This document shows positions 47,111 through 59,368 of a stretch of 64,000 bases of DNA, one piece after another; within the stretch, counting starts at the first letter, position 1; every line of letters starts with the position of its first letter. The notes beneath the pieces were generated by a model. That model saw only the letters and a program-made list of their open reading frames with translations, was not told the origin of the DNA and did no database searches. Location of the stretch: the NCBI GenBank assembly GCA_018350325.1, contig JAEVLN010000005.1, positions 3,296,142 through 3,360,141 on the forward strand, read 5' to 3'. Source of the DNA: Globodera rostochiensis. Lineage: Eukaryota > Nematoda > Chromadorea > Rhabditida > Heteroderidae. Made by a program: the position numbers and the translations under genes.

Positions 47111-50100
47111 TCTTCTATTTATTAAGAAATAGTGACTAAAAAGAGAGAGTCAGACGAGAGAATATTTTGGTTCCGCGCACCTTATCTAAAAATTGTTTGA
47201 TTTCTTAAAGAAAGGCAAAACAATTTTTAGATAAGGTGCGGGGAATCAAAATACTCTCGTCGGCTGACTCTCTCTATTTAGTACACTATTTCTTAATAAA
47301 TAGAAGAGAAAGTAATGGGCGAGGGCAATTGCGCGAGAGGGAAGATCGAGAGGGGCAGAAGTAATGGGCGAGAGAAAGAAAGAGAGGGGAAGAAGTAAGG
47401 GGCGAGAGAAAGAAAGAGAGGGGAAGAAGTAAGGGGCGAGAGAAAGAAAGAGAGGGGAAGAAGTAAGGGGCGAGAGAAAGAAAGGGAGGGGAAGATCGAG
47501 AGAATGCAAGAGGAAAGGAGAATCCAATGGGTGTTGGTTGGTTGACTGATTGATTATTAGCGGTTTGCGTAAGAGCGCAATACAACGATTTGAGAATGTT
47601 GAACACTTGGCCGGAAAAAAGATAAAACGTCTTTTATCGCCAGACAAGTAAAAAAACGTCAAAAAGAGATTATAAAATCAAAGAAAGAGGGAGGAAGTAT
47701 CGGCCCCGTAAGAAAGCGATCGCCTGCCAAAGAAAAAAGCGAAAGGGGTGAGAAAGAAAGGCTGAAGAAACAGAAAGAAGAAGAAGGAGCCGTTCCACCC
47801 AAACAACAGCAGGCCAAAAGATAAAAGCCAATGAAACTCTTGAGTGAGAAGACCAGCCCCAGCAAAAGAAAAGAGAGAGATTGTGGCGAGGGCAAAAAAA
47901 AAATTAAGGCTGCGAAAGCTCGAACTTAACAAAGAACTGAAGCCGTACAAGGAAGGATGTGGGCCCCAAGGGGATGGCAAAGGGGTCCCACCAGAATTAT
48001 TCCAACAGTTGCCTGGGGGCCTGCCGGCCTTAAGCCATTCGGTCTATATTTAACGGAATATCGCCGAGTTCAAATGGCTTTTGAAAGCGAAGTGTACGCC
48101 GAAAATTATCAACGTACCTGGTTATGAGCAGAAACAGAGGCCCTAAACGAAGAACACGCCAAATATTCCGTTGAGTTTATCGGGGCGTACGCCCTTTGAA
48201 TATCTATTGTAAAGTTTTTGAATTGCGAGATTTTGGGGCCCCTGCGTAAAAAGATGGGAAAAGGGAACGGAGAGAGACAGTGAGAGGGCAGCAGGGCCCA
48301 AAGAAAGAGAAGGAAGCGGGGTGGGTAGGGAAAGAGAGAGATTGAGAGAGAGAGAAGCTGAGAGACGTAAGGAGCGAGAGAGGAAGAAAGGGAGAGTAGA
48401 GCGAAAGAAAGAAATACGAAAAGAGAAAGAGAGAGCTGTAAGGGGGAGAGAAAAGCGAGAAAGAAGTAAAAGTGCGCGAATGCAAGAAAACGAAGCCCGA
48501 GAGGAATGTAAGGGGCGAGGAGGCCCCAGTGGATGTCGATTGATTGATTGATTGATCAAAGTTGAATCTCGATACTTACTAAAAATTTATAAAATATTTT
48601 GTCAAAATCTTTAAATATTAAAAGTTTTTTCAATATTATTATTTGAGTTTTTAAATTTTTGTATTTTTGGTATTACCTAAAATAATTTATAAAAATAATA
48701 ATTAAAGAATAGCGCTTGTGTGATTTGCGGCCCCAAGTATTTGAAAAACGGCAAGGGCCCTTGCCAGCCTCGCGCCTTGGGGCGTTTGTTGACTGCCGGC
48801 TATGGATTGAATTAGGGTTTTGAAGGGGTCTGTTATAGGTGCTAAAGTAAACCGATAATCCGGCTTGCGCAAAGCCTGATAGAATTTGGCGGATATGTTA
48901 GGGTTTGTTTGCCAGCGAAACGCTTCAGGTGTTAGGCTGATTTAAAGCCGCCAATATATTGGAGACAAATTTGGCGTGTCTCGCCCTTTGGCTCACGCTC
49001 AATTGGTCTCAAACCTGGGTTTAGGGCCCCAGGCCCCTTAGTTTGGGGCTCGTATCCGCTCAACCTACGTCGAACACGGACCAATTGATTGGCAGCCAGA
49101 CTCGCCCTAATTCAATTTGTTTGCAAACCTTTGTTAGCCTTGAATATTGCTGATTTTTTCAATAACGGCCAATTTATTGGGAGCTTAGCTGGGCCAACAG
49201 GGGGGTTTTGCGGGTTCAACCTAATTTGGGCCCTACGCGACTTGTCCGAAAATTGCCAATCAATACAAGAATTCAGTTTGTTAGAAAGCGTTTGCTGGAC
49301 GGATATTGATTAAATTGACTTTTTAAATAATTCTTCTTTGCTAACGGCAGTCAAACTTCGGCTGTGAATTGATTCGGTCCCCGGCTTAATTGAGCAATAG
49401 ATTTGGATACCTTCGAGCGCCTTTGCTTGCGACCGTTTAGTTAGCGGGATATTGATTGACTTTACCCTTTTAACTGCACTCTTTTGCTTAGCAGCCTGAT
49501 TAGCTGCTGAATTACCCTTCGCCCAATTGATTGGCAGCGTAGATTCGGCAAAAAGGCGGAGTTGAGGGCAGCCTAATTTAGGCACTATTCGCTTTGTTCT
49601 GCTCTACGGCCTTCAAAATCAATTCGTTTGGTGGATATTGATTCGAGATTTGAATTTTCAATAATTTCCCTTTGATGTTGGAGCTGCTAAGGAATTAGGC
49701 TCTCGCCCAATCAATTGACAGAATTCAGGGGAGGACTTAAGCTCAATTAATTTGCAATTAGCTTTGGCAGCAGCCGGCAATGTGGCAGCCTAATTTGGTT
49801 TATTAGCTGCTCCACCCACGCCCGAATTGATTGACAGGCCTACCTTGCCCGCCCAGGTTGTTTGACAACTGTAGGTGTCAAATAACGCTTGAGTTTGATT
49901 CTTAAATAATTCTTCTTTGATATTGTCCGCCAGATTTTGGCTGCCAGTGAATTTTGGGGTCCTGATCAATCAGCCGTTTAACTTGGGCCGACAGCCGGTT
50001 TACGCCGGCCTAATTTGTTCCAGCCTGCTTTGCCTACTCTACGCCTCAATTAATTAGCAGCCAACACCCGAATTTAGTTTAGTTTGTTTTTTGCCCCTAT

Positions 50101-53100
50101 TGATTGATTGATTTTTAAATATTGCTGCTTTACAGTATGTCAGCCAGATTTTGGCTGCTAGTAAGCTAGGCCCCTTCCCCCAATTAAAGGCAGATAAGGA
50201 GAGGACCTAAAGGAGCGAGCGGATAAGACAGAGAAGGAAGTAATGGGGTGTGAAATAGAGCCGTACTGGGAGAGATAAAGAGAGAGAAAGAGCCGGGCGG
50301 GCGGATAAGGGATAGGGAAGTAAAGGGGGAGAGAGAAAGAGATAGATAGAAAAGTAAGGGGTGGAGAGAAAGAGAAAGGGGTAAAAGAGGGAAGGGTGGA
50401 GAGAAAGAGAGGAGAGAGAAATAGAAGTAAGGAGGTCAGAGAGAGAGAGAAAGACGTAAGGGGTGGCGAGAAAGAGAAAAGGGAGAGAGAAACAGAGTGA
50501 GAAAAAAAACTAAGAGAGAGAGAGAGGTAAAGGGGAGAGATAATGAGAAGGGCTTGCGAATAAGAGAGAGAGGGAAGTAAAGGGGGAGAGAAAGAGAGAA
50601 GGGATAGAGAGCCGAGCGAATATACCGGGTTAGGAGAGCCCAATGGCTGGTGGATTGATTGATTGGTGTCTTTACGTAAAGCGCCCTAATAACGATTTGA
50701 GAATTTTAAACCCTATATTTGGGCCAGCCCCTTACAAAAAGTTTAAAAAATACAACTTGTTGGGCTTTCTGTACAAAAAATGACTCAGCTAACGTTCTTA
50801 AGATATCAATGTAGCCCGATTTAGCTTGCGATAAAAGTTAAATCTTCTACACTTTACTAAATTAATAAATTATTTTGCCGAAATCTTTAAACGTTAAAAG
50901 TTTTTAAAATATTATTTTGTGTGAACTAAAATAATAACGTTTGTATGACTTTAGTAACCGAGTATTTGAAAATGGCAAGCGTCCTTCACGGTCTTCGACG
51001 CCCTGAGAAGGTGGATGGCAGCTTCGCTTTTGGGACTGTTCAATTGATTGGCAGCCAGATTTGGCAGCAACCGTGGATTTGGGCAATGGCCTTAGTTTGG
51101 GCCCTTATCCGTTTACCCTTAAGGTGAACTAATTAGCACCCGGCTTTTCTCGACCCAGTTAGTGTTCTAATGGGTCGTTGGCAAGATATCTGTTAAATTT
51201 GAATTTGGATTTTTCAATAATTACCCTTTGATATTGATCCCCCGATTTTAGCTGCGAGTAAATTTGTCCCCTCACTCAGCTGATTCGCAGCTGAGATTGA
51301 CCCAACAGCGGGTTTAGGTGGATCCCCCTAATTTAGGCCCTATCCTGTTCTGCTCTAGGGCCGACAATTTCCAGCCAATGACCGAATTCAATTTGTTCGC
51401 AATCGCTTGTTTGCCTCCTCTTGATTGGACTTCAATTTTCCAACAATCCCCCTTTGACCTTGCCACCCAGATTTTGCCTGCTGCCCAATCTGGGTCTCTC
51501 GCCAAATTGATTGACAACAGGGGCTTGGGTGCGCCAAATATGGCGCTTTATCCTGATCGTGGGCCGAATTAATTGCTAACCAATACCAGACTTCAGTTTC
51601 TTTGCGAGTGCTGTAGGAGCTAAATATTGATCGTCTTTGGGTTTGAGGCCCCTCGTCCAATTGATCGGCAGCTTAGATTAGGGCTTAAGCTAAATTAATT
51701 TCCAGCTAGATTTGGACAGCGCCCAGCCTTGTAGGCAGCCTAATTTGGATTATAAGACGCGCTACCCTACGGCGGAATTGATTGCCTGCCCGATCTTGCC
51801 CCAATTCAGATTGTGTGCGACCAATTGACTGGCAGCTCAGATTAGGCCAAAAGGCGGTTTGCCGCCTAAAGGGAGCGAGAGAAAGAGAGAAGTGATGGTG
51901 AGAGATAAAGAGCAAGAGAAAGAGAAAGATAGAGAGAGAGAGGAAGAGAGAGAAAGAGCGCGAGAGAGAGAGAGAGAGAGAGGAAGAGAGAGAAAGAGCG
52001 AGAGAGAGAGAGAGAGAAGGTGAGAGAGAAGGAGAGAGAGAGCGAGAGATAGAGAAAGATAGAGAGAGAGAGAGGGGAAGAGAGAAAGAACGAGAGAGAG
52101 AGAAGGAAGGGGAAGAGAGCGATTGTAAGAGAGGGATTTGAGAAAATTTTAAAGAAAGTTAAATTTGAGAGAAGTTAGGAGGATAGAGAAAGAGAAGTAT
52201 AGGGAAGAGTGGATAGAGAGAGAGGGACGAAGGCGAGAAAAAAGATAGAACAGGTAAAGGAAAGGCCCCTTGTTAAAGAGGAATTGAGAAAAATTTTGAA
52301 CAAAGTTAAATCTTGTATACGTTACCAAAAATTTATGAAGTTTTTTGTCAAAAATCCTTAAATATTCGAACTTTTTCAAATATTATTTTGTTAAATATTG
52401 TATTTTTTGTTAATAAATCTATAAAAATAGGTCAACAATAATGTTTCTGGGCTTTGCGTACTTGCCCTCTGCCCGCGTAGATTTGCGCAACAGGTGGTTT
52501 TGTACACCTATCAGCCGGAGAGAAAGAGAAGGTGGCGGGAGAGATAAAGTAAGAGAGAGAGAGAGAGAGAAGGTAGGGGATGAGAGAGAGAGGGAGAAAG
52601 AGACTGAGAGAGAATGGGGCTAGGGGAAGAGAGAAAGCGAAGTAAGGGGAGAGAGAGCGAAGACAGGGAGTAAAATTTTACCCCCAAATTTTCGATTCGT
52701 TATAAAATTTATGAAGGTTTTTGTAAAAAAATCCTTACAGATTCAAGGTTTTCCAAATATTTTTTTGTTTTTTAAATATTTTTCTTTTTTGTGTTAACTA
52801 AAATAATTTTGTTTGTGTGATTTTCGTAACCGATTTTAGCTGCTATAAATTTGGTTCCTCTCCCAATTGAATGGCTGCTTAGATTAGGCAACAAGCGGCG
52901 CTGAGTCCCTTATTAGGGTCTTAGGAATTTGGGGGCCCGCTCAATTGATTGATAATTTTTGACTGCCAGACCGCCTTTAGTTTGGGCTCAATTGTATGCT
53001 AGTTGCCAATGAGTGGGTAATTTTGAATTTTAGGTAATGATGGTTTGGGAATCTCCGTAGGCTTGGGGTGTTCTTTGATTTGGCGGCGCTCCTTTGATTA

Positions 53101-54689
53101 CTCGCAAAGATTGGGTAAACAAGGGGCTTGGTGCCAACTTTATTTGGCCACACGACCGGGCTGGCTGAGAGACGCCCCGAGCGCAGTTCGCTTGTCAATC
53201 GTTTACTGGCAGGATTAACTCCTCTGATATTGGCAATCAGCCTTTGGCTGCTAGTGAATTTGGCCCTTCGCAATAGATTGACAGTTTTGTTGTAACCCCC
53301 CTTTATATTGGCAATCAGCCTTTGGCTGCTAGTGAATTTGTCCCTTCGCAATTGATTGGCAGTTTTGTTGGCTGCCAGATTGCAACCGTTTGTTGGCAGG
53401 ATATTGGTCGAACTTAAACTTTTTAATAACCCCCCCTTTATATTGGCAATCAGCGTTTGGCTGCTAGTGAATTTGACCCTTCGCAATTGATTGGCAGTTT
53501 TGTTGGCGGCCAGATCTTAATTGAATCAAGTTTGTTTGCAAACGTTTGTTGGCAGGTATTGATCGAACTTAAACTTTAATAGCCCCTTTGATATTGGCAG
53601 TCAAATCATCCTTTGGATGCTTGTGAATTGACTCTTTGGCGATTGACAGTTTTGTTGGCTGCCAGATCTTAATCGAATCCAGTTTATTTGCAATCGTTTC
53701 TTCGTAAGCGCTTTGCACTTTAGGGGGTTTGCCCTACAGGCTAATTTTGGCAACCAGCTTTGTTTGGGTTTGGGCTGCCGCTCTATTGGCGCCTACTAAA
53801 GCGGCCCTGAGGGCCCTTTACCCTAAAGCTTAACTGCTTTACACCCCGGATTTGCCTAACACTTGAAGCTGCGTAATAATCGCTGTTTGGTTGCGATATG
53901 GTTGAGGGACGAGGTATTGATTGAATTTGAACTTTGCAATAAGCTGTTTCAATTATGCAGATAAATTTGAGTATTTTGGGGGTTCGACTGTCGCTTATTG
54001 ATGTAAGTATGCTTGCTGCTGGATTTACCCTAAAGCTTATTGATTTCAAGCGGTTCTGCCTGTCACTCGAATAATCGCTGATCGGCTGCAATATGGTTAA
54101 GGGGCTGCTGACTGGTACAGATTTCCTGTACGCTTGCTTTATTTGGGTATCTTACTCAACTGTGTGTTGTATATTAAAGTTGGATTTTAAAAAATTCTGC
54201 AAGGTAACGGCCAAGTTTAGACGTCGCTTGAATTTATTTTTATTACTTTTATCAAATTTTTACTTTTTTTTAAATATTAAGTTTTTATTTTGTTTTTATA
54301 TTTTTTAAATTTTTAATTATTTGAGTCTACGCCCCTTTCAAATTTTGAACTTATTTTTATTATAACAAATATTTTATTGATCTTTCACTGAGAAAGTTTT
54401 TTTTCGCCTTACGTTTTTAAGAGAAAATATTGATTTTCGAAATATTAAAATCTGCCGTGAGCAAAAAGCCTACTTCTTATCAGAAACAGCCCCTTGCTGT
54501 ACAGATGTTAGGTCAAATGAAATAGCGTCCTTCGATGCGTAGAATGGTCGCTCAGCTACCCAGAAAACTTTATTTGTACTTGCGATTATTAGCTCGCGCA
54601 GGGCTTTGAACTTGGCTGTTGGCTGCAAACCCCCTCAGTTACTACTGCAGTTGAAATTGTTTATTCCCTTTGCGAAGAATATGACGTCA

Positions 54690-55340
54690 TCCCCCACCAT
54701 ATAAGGACAATTAGGGGCCTTTACTCCCGATACACCATGGCCAAGTGGTTAGTGCTCGCGGCTCCCTCGCAGTGGAAGCGGAGGTTCGGATCCCTCTGGA
54801 TGAAAATGATTTTAATTGATTAAAAAATAATTTTAAATATTTAAATCTCGCGCAGAAAAAATTCAAAAATAAAACTTGCGCAAAAAAATAAAAATTTAAA
54901 TATTAAATAAAAAATAAATTAAATAATTAAAATAAAAATATTAAATAAATTCTCGCAGAGAAAAAATTTGGGTGACGCCATTCCCCAGTATATAGGGATA
55001 ATTAGGGGCCTTTACTTCCAACACCCCATGGCCAAGTGGTTAGTGCTCGCGGCTCCCTCGCAGTGGAAGCTGAGGTTCGGATCCCCCTGGATGCAAATGA
55101 TTTAATTGATTAAAAAGTAATAAAATCTCGCGCAGTGACAAAATCAAATAAAAAATAAATTAAAAATAAATAAAAATATTAAGTAAGGTCTCGCAGGAAA
55201 AAAATTTGGGTGACGTCATTCGCCAGTATATAGGGAGAATTAAAGGCCTTTACTCCCAACACACCATGGCCAAGTGGTTAGTGCTCTCGACTCCCTCGCA
55301 GTGGAAGCGGGGGTTCGGATCCCTTTGGATGCAAATCGGT
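54690..55340 (+). repeat. Three tandem TATA plus tRNA-like modules (right arm)
   Basis: Each module has GACGTCAT or GACGCCATT, a TATA-like TATATAGGG or ATATAAGG, then GGGGCCTTTACTCCCAACAC and a tRNA-like body: ATGGCCAAGTGGTTAGTGCT, a constant GACTCCCTCGCAGTGGAAGC-like middle, and box B GGTTCGGATCC. The bodies lie at about 54735-54802, 55027-55095 and 55263-55331, with spacings of about 292 and 237 bp. The left arm shows only one such body. The middle lacks a convincing anticodon arm. Confidence 0.7.
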
Positions 55341-55589
55341 TTTAAATGATTTAAAAATAAATAAAATCTCGCGCAATAAAAAATCAATAATAAATTTAAA
55401 TAATAAAAATAAAAGTCTCGCAGGAAAAAAACTCGAAAAAGTCGGGCAGGGACCCTGCCAATAGGTTTAGGCTATAAGACCAAACTAGCCAAGCCTCACT
55501 TGGCTGGGCCTCACTTGGCAGCCGACACCACCGCCATAGGTATAGCCTGCGAAAAAAATCCGGTGGTTTTACAGGTAGTAACTACTGTC

Positions 55590-55935
55590 CTACAAGAGCG
55601 TCAAGACCGGCGGTTCTTCCTAATTTACCCAACGAAGGGGTACATGACGAATAAGACGTTGAAAAAAAAGGGTGAAAGACAAATAGATAAAGCCAGCATT
55701 TCTTATAACCGTTTGTCATGTCCCCATCATTATTTCTCATGCCCTAACATACATTGTCGTATAATGGTCGTACGCCAGTCAGACTTTTGGCATATAATAG
55801 TCATACTTTCATACCAGAGTCGTAATAATGCCATAGCATAGTCACATTTTTCATAACAGAGTGATCATTTGTCACACATTAGTCATGTCACATTCTCATA
55901 CAATAGTCATCTTTGGATGCTTAGCAGGAACACGT
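55590..55935. other. Non-coding flank with degenerate ATAGTCAT words
   Basis: From 55,740 to 55,910 the words ATAATGGTCGTA, ATAATAGTCATAC, CATAGTCACAT, ATTAGTCATGTC and ACAATAGTCATC recur at intervals of about 22-45 bp. No gene or known element is recognised. Confidence 0.4.
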
Positions 55936-56039
55936 TTAATCGGGATTTTGCACTTTTTTAAACTTATAAATTACTCTTTTTCTCTGCACTCTCTCACTTT
56001 CCCCTTATCTCTAGTCGTTTTTCGGGGAGGGTACCCGCG

Positions 56040-56570
56040 CGGATTTTTATCCCGGTACTACTCACGGCCTTTCCAATCCATGGATACTCTCACCACTAAG
56101 CTACGCAGGACCCTTTGCACTATGAGAAGGGCTCTCTTCGTTACTTTGAGAGAGACGCAGGCCCCACCAGCACGCCGCTTACTTCGGGCATTACATCTCA
56201 CCTCTCTCGGAAGCCGGGTTCCTCGGGCTTCTCTAACCCTTCTTCCGGTGGACATAGAATCTGGACTCAGAGGTCCCTTGTTGGACATGGTCTCTGGATT
56301 CAGAAGTCCCGGCCGCGCCAGGGGGGATCTACCCGGGAGCGCCGTGTCATGCTCCGTCGGTCCGCTGCAAAAGTGCAAAAGAGATCGACTCGCGGTGGGA
56401 CTCGAACCAACTGCCTTTCCAATCCGTGGAATGCTCTCACCACTGAGCTACGCAGGGCCCTTTGCACTCCCCTCTATCTCAAGAGATGAGAAGAGGGCTC
56501 TCTTTATTACTTTGAGAGAGACGCAGGCCCCGCCGGCACGCCGCTTCCTCCATGCATTTCAGTAAAATTG
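56040..56570 (-). repeat. tRNA-derived repeats, two copies
   Basis: Copy 1 (about 56,060-56,110) and copy 2 (about 56,385-56,462) read on the minus strand as CTGCGTAGCTCAGTGGTGAG (box A), CCACGGATTGGAAAGG, and in copy 2 GGTTCGAGTCCC (box B). Each is preceded on that strand by a shared stretch GGCCTGCGTCTCTCTCAAAG. Copy 1 has lost box B. A third copy is at 59.4 kb. The acceptor ends do not pair, so this is a SINE or tRNA-pseudogene family. Confidence 0.7.
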
Positions 56571-57001
56571 ACATATAGCTTATTTCGTACTTAAGGCGCT
56601 GGAATTTTATAATCTCCGTTTGACGGACAAATACCCGAAGCTAGTGAAGTTTCGAATGGTTTTTTGATCAAAATTAGTGAATTTCTCCAAGATAATTTAA
56701 TTTTTTCGCCCAGTCGAAAGAAAACTTCATTTTTTAAAGAGAGTCAAATTTTAGCAACCTCGGCACCGCCGACTCGTAACTTCGGTAAAAAGACGATTCG
56801 TTCCCCACCCCCGATTCGTTCTCTTTAATAATGACAAAAACTTAAAAAATTGTACAAATCTCGCTCGAGTTGCGATCGCAACCCTGATATCTAATGATCG
56901 ACCGGTTAGAAAAATGTAATGTTTGATTAAACATTTGCTAATGGAACTGACCAGATTCCCAAAAAATTGTAAAAACCTCCATTTTTATGGCATTCTGGCA
57001 C

Positions 57002-57790
57002 TACCGTATTTTTCCTATTAGTAACCCCCTCTCCATTTGAACCCCCCTCTCTAATTGTGACCCCCCTCGAGGGGAGTTTGAAAAATAGTAACCCCCTCTC
57101 CGTTTGAAACCCCCTCCCTAATTGTGACCCCCTCCCTCTTCCAAGTCGTGAGTTGTAAAAATTACCTAGGTACGATCTATCTACTAAGTTTTTTTCTCCT
57201 TACCAATTACGTATAAAATTAGCGTTTAGTGATAAAATGAGTGATGAAAATTTTAGTGAAGAGTTAATCACAAAAAAACGTCCCACGACAAACTACTTTT
57301 GACCGTAATGTTAACGGGGAGATCGGACGGATACAAATGTCTTCCTTATGTACTTTTGCCTCGAAAACGACCTGATGCCGCAATCAAAGCAAAATTCAAG
57401 AACAAACTTCATCTTGTTTGGGCAGGAAAAATTTGGATGGATGATGCGCTTACAGAAAAGTATTTGCAGCGTGTTTTTGGGCATGGATTTTTTTACAACC
57501 GTCTACTCGTATGGGATTCTTTTCGCTGCCACATCAGCGATTCAACAAAAAACGCACTAAACCAATTCAAAATTGATACAGCGGTCGTGCCCGGCCTATT
57601 TCCCCCTTAATTGGTACAACTGTTTCAGGCTGCACAAAAAACGTCCAAGCAGCTGATGTTTGTTGGAATGCACCGTTCAGAGCAAAGATTAACCCCCTCT
57701 CCATTTGAAATCCCCTCTCTAATAATGACCCCCCTCGAGGGGGGTTTGAACAATAGTAACTTCGGGGTTACTAATAGAGAAAATACGGTA
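57002..57790 (+). mobile_element. pogo/Tc1-like element with DDE transposase fragment
   Basis: Inverted ends ACCGTATTTTTCCTATTAGT and ACTAATAGAGAAAATACGGT abut a TA on each side (57002-57003 and 57789-57790), as in Tc1/mariner/pogo elements. Sub-terminal GTAACCCCCTCTCCATTTGA repeats occur at both ends. The open frame at 57299-57610 matches part of a DDE endonuclease domain: RPDAAIKAKFKNKLHLVWAG, then LLVWDSFRCHIS where the second catalytic Asp lies. Only one stretch of the transposase survives, so the element cannot move itself. Confidence 0.75.
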
Positions 57791-58087
57791 TTTTCAAATT
57801 AAAAATCCAATCGTTAGGGGTGTATTCGCGCGGTATTGCATGAAATATTTTTAAACCTTTTGGGTTTCGATGTCACTTTTCCACCAGTGTGAATATGAAT
57901 TATTTAGAAATATTTTTTTTCATTTGAATCGATCGTCATTTTATAAAATGGTGAAAATAATTATTCCATGAGGTCACAGGAATATTGATGAGAATATTTA
58001 TAATATGTCAGAAATATCGATTTGGGTGAGATAATTATTAAAGAATATATTTGAATGAATGCCCATTTCAATTGCATGCTGAATAAA

Positions 58088-59275
58088 ATGGAAAAGTTTT
58101 GGATTTTTATTTTGGTGTCATTATTTGCAACAAAATCACTGGAAAAAGCCGAATCCGTACAAATGGAGGAAACGCCACACAAAATATTTGATGAAATATT
58201 TGGAGAAGGCTGGTGGGACAATGATAAAAACGAAGAATGGAATAAATTAACGCTTGAACACAATTTCCATCACCAAATCGACCGGCAGAAAACCAAAATT
58301 GGACAAATTGAACCAAATTCAACTGATCAGCTTGGACAAATTGAACCAAATTTAACTGATCAGCTTGGACAAATTGAACCCTATTCAACTGATCAGCTTG
58401 GACAAATTGAACCCAATTCAACTGATCAGCTTGGACAAATTGAACTCAATTCAACTGATCAGCTTGGACAAATTGAACCCAATTCAACTGATCAGCTTGG
58501 ACAAATTGAACCCAATTCAACTGATCAGCTTGGACAAATTGAACCCAATTCAACTGATCAGAATCCTCCTCTCACAGAGTCTGATCACTCTGATAATGCC
58601 AAAAATGTTGAAGAAATTACTTCAAATGAAAAACGTAAAATTATCTACAAATTCTACGCAATAAAAGATGAAATTAAGCAAAAAGGAAAATATTCAACAA
58701 AAGAATGGAATCAAATTGAGGATAAAATTGCTAAACATTTAAAAGTCAATCGCAAAAAAATATATAAATGGAAAAAAGAATTTAGCCTAAGTCAAAAAAA
58801 GACAACAAATGATCGTAAACATTTGGTAGAAAAATTTGATCAGATGAAAGCCGAGTTAAAGCGGGCCGGATTCAAAAACTCTTATCCCACTCAAATAAAT
58901 GAAACTGTCGCAAAAGAATTGGGCATAACTGATAGAACAATTTACAATTGGAAACGAAAACTTGGCCAAACCAGTGAGTTTTTCGTACACAATTTAATTA
59001 TTTATTTAAAGTAATTAAATTCTTTTACAGCACCACAACATAAATATCCCCACAACGAACAAAAAGAATTGATGAAACGTTATTATGAAATTAAGGGCAA
59101 AAATTCTAAAATTAGAGACGAAGACATTGCCAAAATATTGAAAATTGGAAGAACCACTTTGCGTAGATGGCAAAGTCAATTTAAACGAGAGCAATTTTAT
59201 CAAAATTCTGTCGATGGACATTTTGTGGAAGAGAATGCCGCGGCAAATGTTCAGGAAATTGAGAACTCGAATTAG
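58088..59275 (+). CDS. Predicted secreted protein with 11-residue repeats and three HTH modules
   Basis: Two exons, 58088-58973 (GT donor) and 59031-59275, joined in phase. From the Met at 58088 the N-terminus is a good signal peptide (MEKFWIFILVSLFATKS); a Met at 58055 would add 11 residues. Then come an acidic stretch (FDEIFGEGWWDNDKNEEW), eight tandem 11-residue repeats (GQIEPNSTDQL with few changes) and three related helix-turn-helix-like modules of about 50 residues. Their ends read IAKHLKVNRKKIYKWKKEF, VAKELGITDRTIYNWKRKL and IAKILKIGRTTLRRWQSQF. These look like transposase or Psq-type DNA-binding modules. Basic clusters could serve nuclear import. A secreted DNA-binding protein would fit a host-directed effector; that is inference. 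It is not a family I can name. Confidence 0.65.
58298..58561 (+). repeat. 33-bp coding tandem repeat, eight units
   Basis: Eight in-frame copies of a 33-bp unit (CTTGGACAAATTGAACCCAA then TTCAACTGATCAG) with only one to three changes each. High identity implies recent expansion or ongoing copy-number change. Confidence 0.95.
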
Positions 59276-59368
59276 AGGAGTATTTGAATGAAACTAGGGG
59301 CAATAAAATTTTCGACTACCACTTTCGTCTTTTCTATAATAAAGATTTAAAATTCGCTCTGCAAAAGA

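Larger units (their letters stand above)
38699..55586. repeat. Giant palindrome, two arms of about 8.4 kb
   Basis: The sequence from 38,699 reads AGTAGTTACTACCT and the window ends the structure at 55,586 with AGGTAGTAACTACT; matching segments are inverted throughout. Examples are 46,829 (GTTCAACATTCTCAAATCG) against 47,604; 45,600-45,760 against 48,760-48,900; 42,640-42,790 against 51,380-51,530; 38,860 against 55,450. The arms meet near 47,206 with a spacer of about 20 bp inside ACAATTTTTAGATAAGGTGC-type ends. The arms are clearly diverged (substitutions and indels every few dozen bases). No transposase, polymerase or other protein is recognised. No target duplication is visible. Confidence 0.9.

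Noticed and set aside
43462..48559. Long S/L/F-rich and K/E/R-rich open frames within the palindrome
   Set aside because: They coincide with CT- or GA-rich microsatellite blocks and appear in several frames and in both arms, so they are low-complexity artefacts.
54735..54802. Functional tRNA-Ser/Leu gene
   Set aside because: A and B boxes are present but the central part does not form an anticodon arm with a usable anticodon, and acceptor ends do not pair.
38699..55586. Polinton/Maverick element
   Set aside because: Long inverted repeats beginning AG might suggest one, but no polymerase, integrase or capsid-like frame is visible and there is no 6-bp target duplication.
55861..56565. 234-codon plus-strand frame
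   Set aside because: It runs through two copies of a tRNA-derived repeat and shows repeated TTLRETQAPPAR text from those repeats; not a gene.
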